NCBI GenBank assembly: GCA_027186245.1
Contig: CP114487.1
Span: forward strand, 8,055,001-8,119,000
DNA length: 64,000 nt
Direction: 5' to 3'
Source: Coriaria nepalensis
Lineage: Eukaryota; Streptophyta; Magnoliopsida; Cucurbitales; Coriariaceae
A program made the position numbers and the translations under genes. The notes beneath the pieces were generated by a model. It was given only the letters and a program-made list of their open reading frames with translations. It searched no databases and was not told where the DNA came from. This document shows, one piece after another, positions 11,966 to 23,287 of the stretch. Positions within the stretch are counted from its first letter, which is position 1. Every line of letters starts with the position of its first letter.

Positions 11966-12047
11966 CGTCGCCTGAGAGATTCGAACTCTCGCGGGGAAAC
12001 CCCATGTACTTAGCAGGCACACGCCTTAACCACTCGGCCAAAGCGAC
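11966..12047 (-). tRNA. tRNA-Ser (anticodon GCU)
   Basis: Read on the minus strand, an 82-nt sequence folds as a type II tRNA. The acceptor stem GTCGCTT pairs with AGGCGAC, with discriminator G. The D arm is GGCCGAGTGGTTAAGGC and the anticodon loop CTGCTAA gives GCU. A long variable arm (ATGGGGTTTCCCC) follows, then a T arm with GTTCGAATC. No intron is present and CCA is not encoded, as expected for a nuclear tRNA. It decodes AGC/AGU serine codons. The sequence keeps all expected pairs, so the gene looks functional. The minus-strand frame that runs through it is coincidental. Confidence 0.97.
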
Positions 12048-13070
12048 ATTTCGTTGAAACTTCATGAATTTGTTTATCAATACAATGATGATGAGCATGG
12101 CGATGGAAAGCAGCTTAGGGGAGGTGTTGGTGAAGGTGGCCATTTTCCTACTTTACAATTCCTCAAACATATTCTGAAGCAATGAAAAGATCAAAAGATC
12201 TTTCAGCTTCAAACCACCTCGTTCGGTCAGTATTTGCCAGTTCTTGGCCACTGTTTCTGACTTACCGGCCGGCAGTGAGCCCTCTCCTTCTTCGAACGGC
12301 CAACAACCGTCGCCGATTTATGGTGACTGTCCACCGATCTATGGCAATTATACATCTGAAAAGACTTTGTAGAAGAGATTAATTTTGTTTATATATGTTA
12401 ATGATAAGTTGTGTTGTAAATTTGTAGTTAGTTTTTTTTGTGTGTTTTAAGGGTTTCACTAGCTATAATGGATTGATTGATTCTATTGCTCAGTTAGAGT
12501 TGTGTTTTTTTTTAATAAAATTTGAGACTGATTTTTAATTTACATTTACCATCTTAATTATATTACTAATGATGCTGTTAAATCTGAATTAATCTTATAA
12601 TTTACAAAACCGAACGTTTCTTGAGGTTTTCTAATAAACTATGGTAATTTAAACCTCAATCAGACAAACCCTAATCCTGTGATGCTTTGCATGTTATTTC
12701 GAATTAAAGAACGTAGTTCACTAAATAAATTGGAAAGATGTAGCATCACATGAACCACTAGAAACAGCAGGCCGGCCTACACCTTTCAAAAAATGTTACT
12801 AACATATTTTGGACTAATTAGTACGTACGTGGTTTGCTCCTGGACCCAAGGACAAATCACAAACCAATTAGTCAAGATCTCTATAACCCCATTAGTAACA
12901 TTCTATAGGGTGAAAGACACAGTAATATAAGACTAAAAGAACATTATATTATAGCTTTTCGGACAACCAAGGTCTATTGCCATACAATTGGAATTTGGAA
13001 GCATGCATGTATTTAGTTGCTTTCAGACTTCTTCTTTGAGATCAAGAACGTCCGATCATGAATTTACATG

Positions 13071-13105
<35 letters not shown>

Positions 13106-14209
13106 GAATTAGCAAAAGTAATTAATTACTAGATGACTGTAAAAACAGCCAAAGGTTCTGACTCTTGTACTCTCTTGCATATGTGGTTGCATGCTAAACA
13201 TAAAAAGATTAACCTTTGATGAGAGCTGATAAGTTTAATTCATATGTTAACTCATTCGATATTTTAATCTTGCTAAGTACGGTAAATTTATGCAATTACA
13301 ATTTACGGTGCAAGCATTACCGTTAATTTATTTGACGGAAAAAATAGAAGGGCAATCAATCACATGTGGATTAATTTATTGATATTATATATTTTTATAT
13401 ATATTTAAAGGATATTTATTTGTTAATTAATTTATAATTTTTAAAATCTCAAATGATATAATTATAATATCAATAAATTTTAAGAGATTTTTTAATAATT
13501 TTTTAAATAAATAAATAAAAAATATTTTTAAAAAATCTCTTAATTAGTAAAAAAAAAATAGTGATTATATTTAATATTGACTATTAATAATTAAACTTAT
13601 TTATAATTTACTAAAATTATGAGAAGATTCGTTTATAATTCATACCTATTTATGAGATGCATAGACAATTTACCTAAAAATAATCATAAAAGAAGGTTGC
13701 GACGTAGTTAATTATATGAAAGATTATCTACCAATCATGGATCTTCATTCTTTTACATGAGAATCGATCGGAGGGCACATCAGAAACATCCAAAGGGGAC
13801 GCCGCCTGATTTGATGAGGCTAACATGTTTGTTTTTTACTTTGGATTCGGAACCTATGCATAAGCCCAGCCAGAGGGGCAAGCCTATGGAGTCGGCCCGG
13901 CCATTACATCCAACAAACAGCTTCTTAGATCAATCCAAAATGAACTTGACCAACAATGTTTCTTTTTCCCTTTTGTTTTTTTATCTTTGTAGTAAAAATA
14001 TTTCTTAGATATACATTATCCATGCATGCTGGCAAAGCCCAATGAGGCTTTATCCCTTAATTTTGACTCTTGAGATTGTTGAAGCTATCCATTAATCGTC
14101 TCTTTTGCTTCTAAAAGAACATCATTTCAATCCTTAACATACTTCTCTACTTAAACCTCTATCCATCCCATCCTAACTTTGCCACCTCACTCCATACTGC
14201 AAGTCTGCA
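12048..14209. other. Intergenic region, no gene seen
   Basis: Two kilobases of AT-rich DNA with a 32-base T run at 13073-13104. Short frames at 12182 and 13757 show no domain. Nothing else is recognisable. Confidence 0.55.
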
Positions 14210-14767
14210 ATGGAGGATCATATGATTCTGAAGCAACACACTAATTGCAATGAGCACTCCACCTCCTCCACCTCCTCCACCAAACTAACAACGCACAAAG
14301 ATTCAACCACGATATGCAAATCAACTTTCAAGCCCAAGATTCGCATTATTCACTTATTTGCACCTCAGGTCATCGAAACCGAACCTGCGAATTTCCGGGA
14401 CCTCGTTCAAAAACTCACCGGAAAACAATCGAAGATTAAAACTGGGTGCAAGAAAAAGAGTACTATAAACTCCTCGAAGAAGAGTCTTGAAACTAGTAAT
14501 TTTTCCCAGTCGCGAATCGAGAACATAGAACCGGAAAATGATCGAGAGACCTCCAGAAGCTGCGTGGAAAATGGGGAGGAGAGAATGAAAGAGGAATTAG
14601 AAGAAGAGATATGGGGAAGTCGTGAAAGTAAATCAAGCTGTGGTGGATTTTATAGTGGATTCTCTTCTTCAGAATTCGATGGTTTTGCTGAGTTGACTGA
14701 ATTCCCTTCACTTCCTTTGAGGTCTTCTCATGAAGATGTTTTTGAAGACATAAAATTTTCCTATTAG
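14210..14767 (+). CDS. VQ-motif protein
   Basis: An intronless 185-aa protein with the VQ signature FRDLVQKLTG at residues 62-71, matching FxxxVQxhTG. VQ proteins are plant transcriptional co-regulators that bind WRKY factors through this motif, mainly in defence and stress responses. A conserved block, KPKIRIIHLFAPQVIET, precedes the motif, as in the VQ17/VQ25-type subgroup. A Ser/Thr-rich N-terminus and an acidic, Ser-rich C-terminus (EELEEEIW, FYSGFSSSEFDGFAEL) complete it. Lack of introns and small size are typical of the family. The ATG is the first in the frame and follows a pyrimidine-rich leader. Which WRKY partner it binds cannot be told from sequence. Confidence 0.9.
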   Translation: MEDHMILKQHTNCNEHSTSSTSSTKLTTHKDSTTICKSTFKPKIRIIHLFAPQVIETEPANFRDLVQKLTGKQSKIKTGCKKKSTINSSKKSLETSNFSQSRIENIEPENDRETSRSCVENGEERMKEELEEEIWGSRESKSSCGGFYSGFSSSEFDGFAELTEFPSLPLRSSHEDVFEDIKFSY

Positions 14768-14865
14768 ACCCAGGATTATACATCTCATGTACTACTCTGT
14801 TTGATCACTCTATGCACATATTTTTCCCATTTTGTTACAATATATGATATTGGATTCTGGATTTA

Positions 14866-15060
14866 GAGCCCGTTCAAAGCTGCTTATTTTTTATGAAATA
14901 AATAGTTTTTGGCTGTTTAAAAATAATAATTAAATGCTTTTTTTTTAAAAAAATAAGCAATTTTTTAATATATGTTTAAAAGTATTAAATTAATATTTAT
15001 CAAAATATGTATATCTTAAATATTTTAACTAATATTTTTTTAAGCAGCGCTTGGCCTAAT
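14866..15060. repeat. Possible MITE with short terminal inverted repeats
   Basis: The segment starts gcccgttcaaagctgctta and ends taagcagcgcttggcctaat. The inner parts (gctgctta and taagcagc) are perfect inverted repeats and the outer parts are weaker matches. The inside is AT-rich with no coding frame. The form and the GCCCGTT/TTGGCC ends resemble hAT-type MITEs. No certain target-site duplication was seen. Confidence 0.4.
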
Positions 15061-15151
15061 GAATTCTCATTCAAAACAAACAACTTGAACAAACTGATCA
15101 TTAAAAAACATTCAAAGCCACGAAACACGTGCATTATTATACCTTAAATTT

Positions 15152-15755
15152 TCAGTCAATGATTTTCTCACTAAATTTTTCTTCTTCATCATCATGTTCT
15201 TGTTGATCAAGCCCAGTAGCACAATCCAAATGGGCTCCAAAATCACAGCACCCACAATAATAAGCCCAACACCCTTGCGGATAAACCTCATCACAAACAT
15301 TACAATGATCACTTCCTTGTTTCTTGGGCAATGAGAAAAACAGGACAAGTGGATACTCATGCTCGTTAACCTTTGCAGAGTCGGGCAACGTAGCACACTG
15401 AATGTGGAGGTCAAACTGGCCACGACGGCAATGGTATATAAAACTCGATCCGAAATCGGAACAAGCATTACAAGCAAACTCTCTGTCATTATAAGGAGGA
15501 GTCGGGAGAAGAAGAAGAGTGGTTCGGATGGGAATTGTGCAGGATTTGTTGTGGTAGTTCATAGAAGAGATCATGGAGATGGAGATCGCAGTTAGGCTTT
15601 GTGCATTTGTTAGATGGGCCTGAAAGATCCGGCTCAGAGCCTGAACAGATTACTGCTTCGTCTTCTTTAGATTCTGTTGGACATAAAGGGTGGCGATGAC
15701 TAAAATGCATGGCCATCTTTTGCTGTGGTTTCTCTAGATCTTCTCTGGTTCTCAA
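15152..15755 (-). pseudogene. DC1-domain (C1-like Cys/His-rich) gene, frameshifted
   Basis: DC1 proteins are plant zinc-binding repeat proteins. The first frame (15755 down to about 15500) shows HFSHRHPL, DEAVICSG, EPDLSGPSNKCTKPNCDL and FYELPQQILHNSHPNH. A different frame (from about 15535 down to 15152) then continues with LLLLPTPPYNDREFACNAC, FGSSFIYHC, FDLHIQCATLP, a CNVCDE repeat and CDFGAHLDCA. The junction lies in a CTT-repeat tract, so a one-base slip explains the break. Some expected zinc ligands are also changed: SGSEPD where Cys is usual, HDLFYELP where HDLC is usual, and RRGQFDLH where RRCQFDLH is usual. With both the shift and the ligand losses, decay is more likely than sequencing error. 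The family is usually intronless, as here. Confidence 0.75.
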
Positions 15756-15869
15756 GAATGGTCAAGATGGGGTTTTCTTATTTTCTGTGTGCTTATTATA
15801 AATATAATCTAAGTAGTGATCAGCATGTAAGTTGAAATAAAGTTAATAATTTTAGTAGCGAAATCTTTC

Positions 15870-16500
15870 CATTAAAATAAATTCCATCGATCCAGAAGTT
15901 TGAGCTTCTTCAAAAATTAAGAAGTAAATAGCAGTGGAAAAATGTAAACAAGACGAGCAGAAGAGACCAAGACATCCAAAGCCGTCGCCGAGTGAACCTC
16001 CGTTTTGCAGCCGCAAGACAACAGCCCCAACCGGATCTGAATCACATCGATCATAGAGAGCATCAGGAAGAGGCATCCCATAACGGATCCAACGGCGGAG
16101 GCCATCCGAGGCGGAGAGAACCTTGATATTTATGAGCCCTAAAAACGTCGTCGACGTCTTTACTGTTGAGCAGGTTGAGAGCGAGCTTGAGTCCCTGCGC
16201 GATGAGTGAGGAGAAGAGGAAGAAGCTGAAAGAGATCACCTCGAAGATGAGGAGCTTTCGAGCGACGTGGATACCGGCGTCGCAAGCTGCAATGTACTCG
16301 AGGCTGCACTGGCCCGGAGTTGTTAGAGAGAGACCGACGAAAACGGCGATGGTGAAGAGAGAGTTCACGTTGACGAGGCCGTCTAGAGCGGTTACGTGGA
16401 CGCTTATGGTGTAGGGGGACGACGCCAACGACGGCGACGATTGAACTCTTCGTACGACCTCACCACTTCGATTATCGTAGTAGTCCTTTGGATACCCTTC
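15870..16500 (-). pseudogene. Plant four-helix membrane protein (MEE60-like family), frameshifted
   Basis: Reading down from 16500, one frame gives GYPKDYYDN, SSPSLASSPYTISVHVTALD, GLVNVNSLFTIAVFVGLSLT, DAGIHVARKLLIFEVISFSF and GLKLALNLLNSKDVDDVFRAH. It then loses the frame at about 16131. A second frame, from 16105 down, resumes with MASAVGSVMGCLFLML, DVIQIRLGLLSCG and VLVSSA. A third frame takes over near 15930 in a T run (STAIYFLIF). Together these give the four hydrophobic segments of an uncharacterised plant membrane family that I recall being annotated as MEE60-like; that label is from memory. A possible acceptor (tgaaaatcag) at about 16498-16507 suggests an upstream exon, but I could not find it. 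The DC1 relic lies just downstream on the same strand. Confidence 0.65.
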
Positions 16501-16515
16501 ACATCTGATTTTCAA

Positions 16516-16993
16516 AAAAAGAAAATTAGTAATTTTTTTTACATTAAAGTAAAATAGAAATCAGAATTGGGTCTGTGAACTGAAAATTTGCAGGGATCAG
16601 GAAAGAGAATTACTGGATAGAAAACCCAAATTTTCAATACTAACTACAAGCTAAGAATGGCATTGATAACTCATGAATCATATTACATCAAATTGTTTGT
16701 TACATTTAACGTATTTGAACAATCAATACGGGTAAAGCTAAATGAAAAAAAAAAAAAACTCATAAATGCTCTTATATGTTCATCGAGAACAAAGAACAGG
16801 TACTGGTTAGAAAACTCCTATTTCAATTATGTCTTCTTCTTCCTGTTCATCTATTTCACACTTCCTTAAGCTTCCTTGCTCGGCAAACATCTTCAAATTC
16901 AACCATATTTGAATGTGAAGCTTCTTTATACATGACTCAACCTCCCCTTAAACAAAGAATTTCAACTGCAAGTTATTGTAATGGGGCTCGGGT
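16516..16993. other. Intergenic region
   Basis: AT-rich sequence between the broken membrane-protein gene and the 3-prime end of the LIN37-like gene; no gene is seen. Confidence 0.45.
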
Positions 16994-19282
16994 TCAAGGA
17001 GCAGGTGTGTCATTTCTGAACTGCTCGACTTGCGAGGGAAGAAGAAGGGCGAGTCTTGCTTTGTATCTCTCAATCCGTTGCATTCTTTCTTCTTTGAACC
17101 TAAATTTCACAAAATAACAGGTAAAAATAATGGTGGAATAGAAGAACTACCTCATTTACAGCTGTGTAGTGTATGAAGAAGGGGAAGAAACATACCGATC
17201 TCGAACCCTTTTAGCACATTTTATATGTTTTTGTAAGAGATCTTTTGGTGACATATTGTTAATTGATTCTGCATCCTGAAAACAGTAATGGTAAGATAAG
17301 GTTAGTGAAAAAAAAGGTGGTTCCTCGAGTTTCTTATTCTAAAGACGGTCCCCTACAAGAACAATACTTCGCAACAACAAACTAAGACTGCCATGAATTG
17401 CAGTGACATACTGATCATTCTGTTTATGTCCTTTTTACTTTTATGTTATTTAATGACAGCATTTCATGCCTACATAATTCCAGTTAGAAACCAACCTCTT
17501 CATCTTCCTTCTTCTTAGACATATCAGTGCTGCCTTCCAGAATAGGCAAGGGCTTTGGAAGAGCCTTTGGAAAATTCGGATGATATACCTACACAATTCA
17601 AAATGCAAATCATTTTCATGATAATCTTTTCTTGTCACTTTTTTTATTTTTTTGGGGAGGAACGGGTGCGAACCTTTATATCTTCAGGAAAGCCATTCCT
17701 CAACCAGGATCGACAAAGCGCATAGAGAGAAGCATCCTCAGTTATTCGGACCTGAAAGTATAAACCCATAAATAAACTAGCACCAAAAAAATAACTAAGA
17801 GGAGCTTTAAGTGCGAATTCCAGTCAGAGCTACCTAAGAATTCTCCACATGTATTGAGAAAGACATAAATTTTTTTTCCTAGGATAATTTCTGAATCAGA
17901 ATTACTACTATAATGGGTGATTGACTAAAGAAGAAGCAAAGAAAATGCTTAAATACTAGGGAGACAAAAAAAAAAAGACAAAAGCAAGAAAAAACATGAT
18001 TCACATAGAAAAGCAACTCATCAAAAATACATGTATGACAAGAAAATAAAATCGGAATTATATCTTACTTTTCGACCTCTAACTACGGCAAGAGTATCAA
18101 CCCTGCTTCTGTCCCTAAAGAAATAGAAAAAAAAAAAAAAAGCAAATGAACAATCACTTCACCTGCATAATCAAATAGGCATAACAAGAAGAAGAAAAAC
18201 AAGAGCGGAAAGGGCCAATAGAGAGAATCCATATCTTGTACACAATTACCTCGAGTCTTTGTTTCCATTACTCTCAGCAACTGTAGTTGGAGGAACAACC
18301 TAAACATGAAGAAACACAGCAAGTAGAGTTGAGATTTCAGATACAGAAAAACGACAGATTTGGGAGCACAATACTTGGTATTCCTTCTCAATATATAAGA
18401 CATTTACTTAAGAAATGTTTGAAGCCGCAAATTATACTATACGTCCAATCCCAATTCATAGTCTCCATCAATTTAAATAAAAGTGATAAACTTGCTTCCT
18501 CAGTACAATCAAAAGAGCAGATTGATTTGCCTAATTCCCTAGATCAAATTCTCAAATCTTGATTGAGTTCAGGTATTATTTCACTCTTATAGATTAAACC
18601 TCAGTCTTCCGGAACAAGTTACAAAGCACAACATATGAACAAGTAGAATGAGACCTAATTCGCTACTACTCAACATCAATCAACAACATTCAAATGGTCT
18701 ATCAGGAAAAGAAGAAGAAGAGAAATGACCGACCTTGGGATTTGCAGAAGCCGGAACCCCCTTAATGGGACCGAGATGAATGTGCTGAGATGGCTGAGGG
18801 AGCAAGTTAGGCGGTCTCATAAGATGACCGAGCTGAGGAGAGGCGACTGGACGAGCACCATGAGGGAAGGTGACGACATGTCGAGGGGGGAATCCAACGG
18901 GGTTATTGGCTACAGTGACGGTCTGACTCTGATCTATGGGAAGGGGACAAATAGGTCTGGAAATGAAACCGCGGCCGGAAGAAGCGACGGGGTACATAAT
19001 TCCTCCTTGCGATGATATCGGATCATGATGGGCCGGTTTGATAGGAATTTGTAGGTTTTGGGCTCTGAGCGGGAGCGTCTGTGTCGCGTAGATTGCTTGC
19101 GGAAGGTAATGCAGATGGTGGGCCGCTCGAGGAGGGTGGGTTTGAGAGATTGGAGATGTCGGCCTTGTTCCTGCTGAGTTTGTGAAGGGGCGAGTGGTAG
19201 TTGTTGTTGCTGATGTGAAGGTGGTGTTGGTTATAGCGGCGGCTGTGGTGGTGTCGGGGGTGGGATTGGGGTGAGAGTCCAT
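16994..19282 (-). CDS. LIN37-like protein (putative DREAM/MuvB subunit)
   Basis: Seven exons read right to left: 18734-19282, 18250-18299, 18069-18114, 17674-17751, 17496-17588, 17196-17275 and 16994-17099. All introns are GT-AG and the total is 1002 nt (333 aa). Exon 1 encodes a Pro/Thr/His-rich, disordered N-terminus of 183 aa. The conserved part, VRITEDASLYALCRSWLRNG followed by FPEDIK, resembles the CRAW-type motif of LIN37, a subunit of the cell-cycle repressor complex DREAM/MuvB. It is followed by LPKPLPILEGS, a short basic helix (LLQKHIKCAKRVRDR) and a C-terminal helix (RFKEERMQRIERYKARLALL). The assignment rests on this motif and overall order. An alternative name is proline-rich family protein. 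The gene is divergent from the NTAN1-like locus. Confidence 0.7.
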
Positions 19283-19956
19283 GACCTTGCTTGGTGGCGG
19301 GGAACTTTGGCGTCTAAGCTTTTGTTCTGTTTGAAAATAAAGTTTACAAATTTACACTCATTTTATATTTTCCGAGATAAATAAATAAATAATTTATAAA
19401 AAGCGATATATTCGTTTTCACTTTTATTGCTTCTCTCTACCTCTCTGGCCACAATGCAGAGATCTCTCTCTCTCCCTCCCTCTCTGTAAAAGATTGTATA
19501 ACCAAGATCTTCGTCGATGGCGTCTCTTTTCCCACTGAATCATCTTCATCGGATCAGGTTCTCTCTGCACCTGGACCTCTACCACTGCAATTTTTTCATT
19601 TTGTTTTTTCGAACAAATTTTCAGGATAACTCTTCGCTGAAACTGACGCCCAAAAAAAAAAACAAAATCGATCGATCTACTTTTCTGCCTAATCTTCCAG
19701 GAGGAGAAATGGAGATGGTATTCAGACTATTTTAGTCTCATCTGTGCATGAGAAAATGGATACATGGAAAATAATCACTGTCGTCATAATGTCATCTATA
19801 TATCTATGTCTATATATGATAGCAACATCTGTGTTTAATTTCCTACATATTTTGAATAGATAAGTACCCTACTACTTTCTCTCACTTTGTCTTTGTTGCA
19901 TAACCGATTCAATAACAGTCATAATATTGAATCTGCTAATGTGTTCTTCCGAACAG
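19283..19956. promoter_or_regulatory. Divergent promoter region between the LIN37-like gene and the NTAN1-like locus
   Basis: The two loci point away from each other. Pyrimidine-rich leader sequence (ctctctctccctccctctctg) lies at about 19465-19490. An ATG at 19517 opens a short frame that does not match NTAN1 proteins, so I take it as leader or decayed first exon. No clear TATA box serves the minus-strand gene. Confidence 0.4.
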
Positions 19957-21075
19957 GGAAGAGAAATCCTGGCTGTTCTGAAGGAGAGCCCTGTGATTCT
20001 TTCTGCTACAAATTCATTCAAGGCTACTCCAGGGATGAAGTTCTCAGTTTCCGAGCAGTTTGGTCGCCAGAGATTGAGTAAATGCGTTTATTTGTTCCAA
20101 AGAGAATATGCCACTGTTGATCCTACACTTGTCCAAGTATGCTTCTTCCCTTCATTTGTTAATAATAGTAGTTCTGAATATAAGTCGTATTTTCTTTAGA
20201 GTAGTATTCTTTCTCTTTCTCCATAACCATGTTATCTTGTTATCACAGCCATAAGTGGCGGCCTTTTTTCAGAGTTTCTGATTGATCCCTAATTCCAGTT
20301 TCTTACTACGTTATGCGTTAAAAGTTTATTGGCACTGATGAAGAAACAACTTGTGTTGGAATTGCCATGCGGAATCGGAAAAACGGAATTAAGAATTTAT
20401 CATATATTATACAAATAGCCTTCAAAATATCACATCAGTTTTGTTGTCTTCTCTGTTTGTAATTTTTTTCTGATTTCAATTTTTTAAATGTCAAGACCTC
20501 CGTTGCTCGTATGTATGGACTCCCCAGATATTGTTGATACAGGCTTTTCGCAAATGTTATCTCTAGTTGTTGATCCCAGTCTAGAAGATGACTTGGATGT
20601 ACAGCAACGAGAAAAATGTTTCCTTCATGAAAAATTCTGTGATGAATTGAATGAAAGTCGGTAAATTGCATAAAAATTTCAGATGCATCTGGTTGGAGGT
20701 TATGAAGATGTTTCGCTCAAAATCTGGCCCCAGATCCGCTACTTTCTTATTGATTTTCCACAAGTGTAGGGGCCACTCCGAGGCTGAATTATTGTAATTG
20801 AATGTAATGACTTTCTATGCAGCAAAATGACAGGAGAAAAAGATCAAAATGACTTGGACGGTTATTCTTTCCCTTTGTGCACCAAAATCGTAAAAATTAT
20901 GCTGACACGGCCGGAGAAGTTTCATCTAAAGACTCTTTGTGTTCTTGTGTTCTTTGGCATAATACCAGGAGGGATTCTGAAGGGATTTCATCCCCTATTT
21001 TCAATGGGTTTGTTGTGGTCAGCTTCAACTCTATGCATTTGGTTAATTTCTTTAGGTTTAAAGCATAGGCCCTTT

Positions 21076-21297
21076 TGTGAATTTTATTTTAGAAGTAAAA
21101 GAAATTATGTTCATACTTTAAATTTATATCTTAGGTTCCTTTATATAGAAGAGAAACCCTAGTCTAATAGTAGAAATCGAGCCTACACATAATCTATTAG
21201 AATCCCTAAAAATTGGCAACTAATTAGTAAATAATCAGAAAACAAATCAAACTGATTTGTTTATGGGAATCTTAAATATTTTCTACAATATTATACA
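21076..21297 (-). repeat. Left LTR (3-prime LTR) of the copia element
   Basis: On the plus strand it runs from tgtgaattttattttag to ctacaatattataca, so it has TG/CA ends. It matches the right LTR over nearly its whole length but carries extra bases near 21118-21140. It is 222 bp. Confidence 0.85.
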
Positions 21298-21312
21298 CTC
21301 CCCCTCAAGCTT
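21298..21312 (-). other. Polypurine tract of the copia element
   Basis: On the minus strand this reads caagcttgagggggag, a purine-rich tract next to the 3-prime LTR, where plus-strand DNA synthesis primes. Confidence 0.8.
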
Positions 21313-23145
21313 GGTTATCGAGATATTAATCAAGCCTAGCTTGGACTTTAAATCTTCAAACTGGATTCCTGGTAGGGTCTTAGTTAGGACATAGGCCATC
21401 TGAAGATAAGTAGGCATATAAATGAGCTTGACTATTCCTTCATCTACCTTTTCTTTTATAAAGTGGTGATTGATCTCCACATGCTTAGTTCTATTGTGAT
21501 GTACTGGATTCTTTGCAATACTTATAGCAGATTGATTATCACATAATATTTTTATTGGTTCATCCATTGAAAATTTTAATTCTTTTAAGAGACTTCTTAA
21601 CCACATTCCTTCACATATTCCATGAGCCATAGCTCGAAATTCTACCTCTGCGCTACTTCATGAAACTACAAATTGCTTCTTACTTCTCCATGTAACCCAG
21701 GTTCCCCCATACATAGGTGCAATAACCTAAAGTAGATCTTCGGTCTTTGATTGATCTACCCAATCTGCATCATTGTACACTTCAATATCTCTACTTGCTA
21801 TTTTTCCAAGGAATAAACCTTTTCCAAGTGTCATCTTTAGGTACCTCAAGATTTTGTAAATAGCCTCCATATGTTCTTCGTTTGGACATATCAGGTCTAA
21901 TGTGGGATAAATAGATTAGTTTCCCTACCAATCTTTGGTATTTGGCCCCATCAACTGGTGTATTGTCCTTTATGAGTCCCAGTTTGATGGTTGAATCCAT
22001 TGGAGTATCTACCGGCTTGCATCCCAGCATTCATGTTTCCTTCAGTAGGTCCAACACTTATTTTCTTTAAGAGACTGAAATTCCCTTTTTAGACCAAGTT
22101 ATTTCCATTCCTAGGAAATATTTGAGATTTCTTAAGTCTTTGATCTCAAATTCTTTAGCTAGGAATTCTTTAATACTGTTCAGATCTTCCTCATAATCTT
22201 ATATTACAATAATATCATCAACATACACAATAAGAATGGCAATCTTTCCTGGAAGAAAATTTGACAAATAATGTATGATCCGATTAGCACTGTGTATATC
22301 CATGTCCTTTTACCACCTTAGATAATATGTCAAACCAAGCCTTTGCATGAGTCCGTAAAGTGGCCTTTTTAGCTTGCATACCCTGTTGGTTGTATTTGAT
22401 TTCTCAAACTTGGGAAGAATGTCCATATATACTTCCTCAATTAGATCTCCATTTAGAAAAGTATTTTTGACATCCAGTTGATAAAGAGGCTAGTAGGACC
22501 CTGACAATGTTGAGTTTTGCTACTAGAGCAAACATTTCCTCAGAATCAATTCCATATGATTGAGTAAATCTTTTAGCAACTAATCGAGTTTTGAATCTGT
22601 CCACATTCCCATCATCTCTATACTTTACTGTGAGTAGTCACTTACAACCCACTAGCCGTTTTCCTATTGGTAATTGAGTAACTTCCCATGTTTTATTCCT
22701 TTCTAAAGCTTGAATTTCATCACAGATAGCAATTCTCCATTTTGGAGATTTGAGTGCTCCTTGTATGTTGTTTGGAATCTGAATTCCATCAATGTTAGAC
22801 ATCAATGCCCTAAAATTGGGTGATAGCCCTTGATAAGATACAAAATTGTATATAGAGTGCTTTGTACATGATCTAACACCTTTCCTTAATGTAATAGCCT
22901 AATTTTTATCATCATTTTCAAACTCAATAGGAGAGAGATTGGAATTAGTGTTACCTTGAATGTCTTCATTTGGCCTTGAATTAGAGTCTGACTCATGGAT
23001 TGCTCATGATGTACTAGTGGTTCTATTTCCTCTTGACTTATTTCCCTTTTAGAGTAAGTGATGAGATCAGTGTTATGTTGAATGTGTCTAGAAGTGGAGT
23101 AGGATTTTGAGTAGGCTGGAGGTTGGGGATAGAATCTTGTAGGAA

Positions 23146-23287
23146 ACTGTCTCTTGGAGGACTCGGTGAGGTAGTGTCGAAACTGTCATTAGGAGGACTT
23201 GGTGAGGTAGTTTGGAAACTGTCATTAGGAGGACTCGATGAGGTAATTTGGAAACTGTCATTAAGAGGACTTGGTGAGGTAGTTTGA
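23146..23287 (-). repeat. 36-bp tandem repeat inside the copia polyprotein
   Basis: About four copies of a 36-bp unit (ggaggacttggtgaggtagt...) lie between the integrase and reverse transcriptase regions. On the minus strand each unit encodes 12 residues of the type NDSFQTTSPSPP. Since 36 is a multiple of three, the expansion kept the frame, so it probably arose while the linker was still coding. Confidence 0.8.

Noticed and set aside
11922..12143. Minus-strand frame of 73 codons with a hydrophobic start
   Set aside because: It runs straight through the tRNA-Ser gene; the second half is tRNA sequence, so the frame is coincidental.
12182..12382. Plus-strand 66-codon frame after the tRNA gene
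   Set aside because: No domain, no splice or promoter support, and composition like non-coding DNA.
19517..19735. Plus-strand frame starting MASLFPLNHLHRIRF as the first NTAN1 exon
   Set aside because: Its sequence does not match NTAN1 N-termini and ends in low complexity; it may be leader, so it was not joined.
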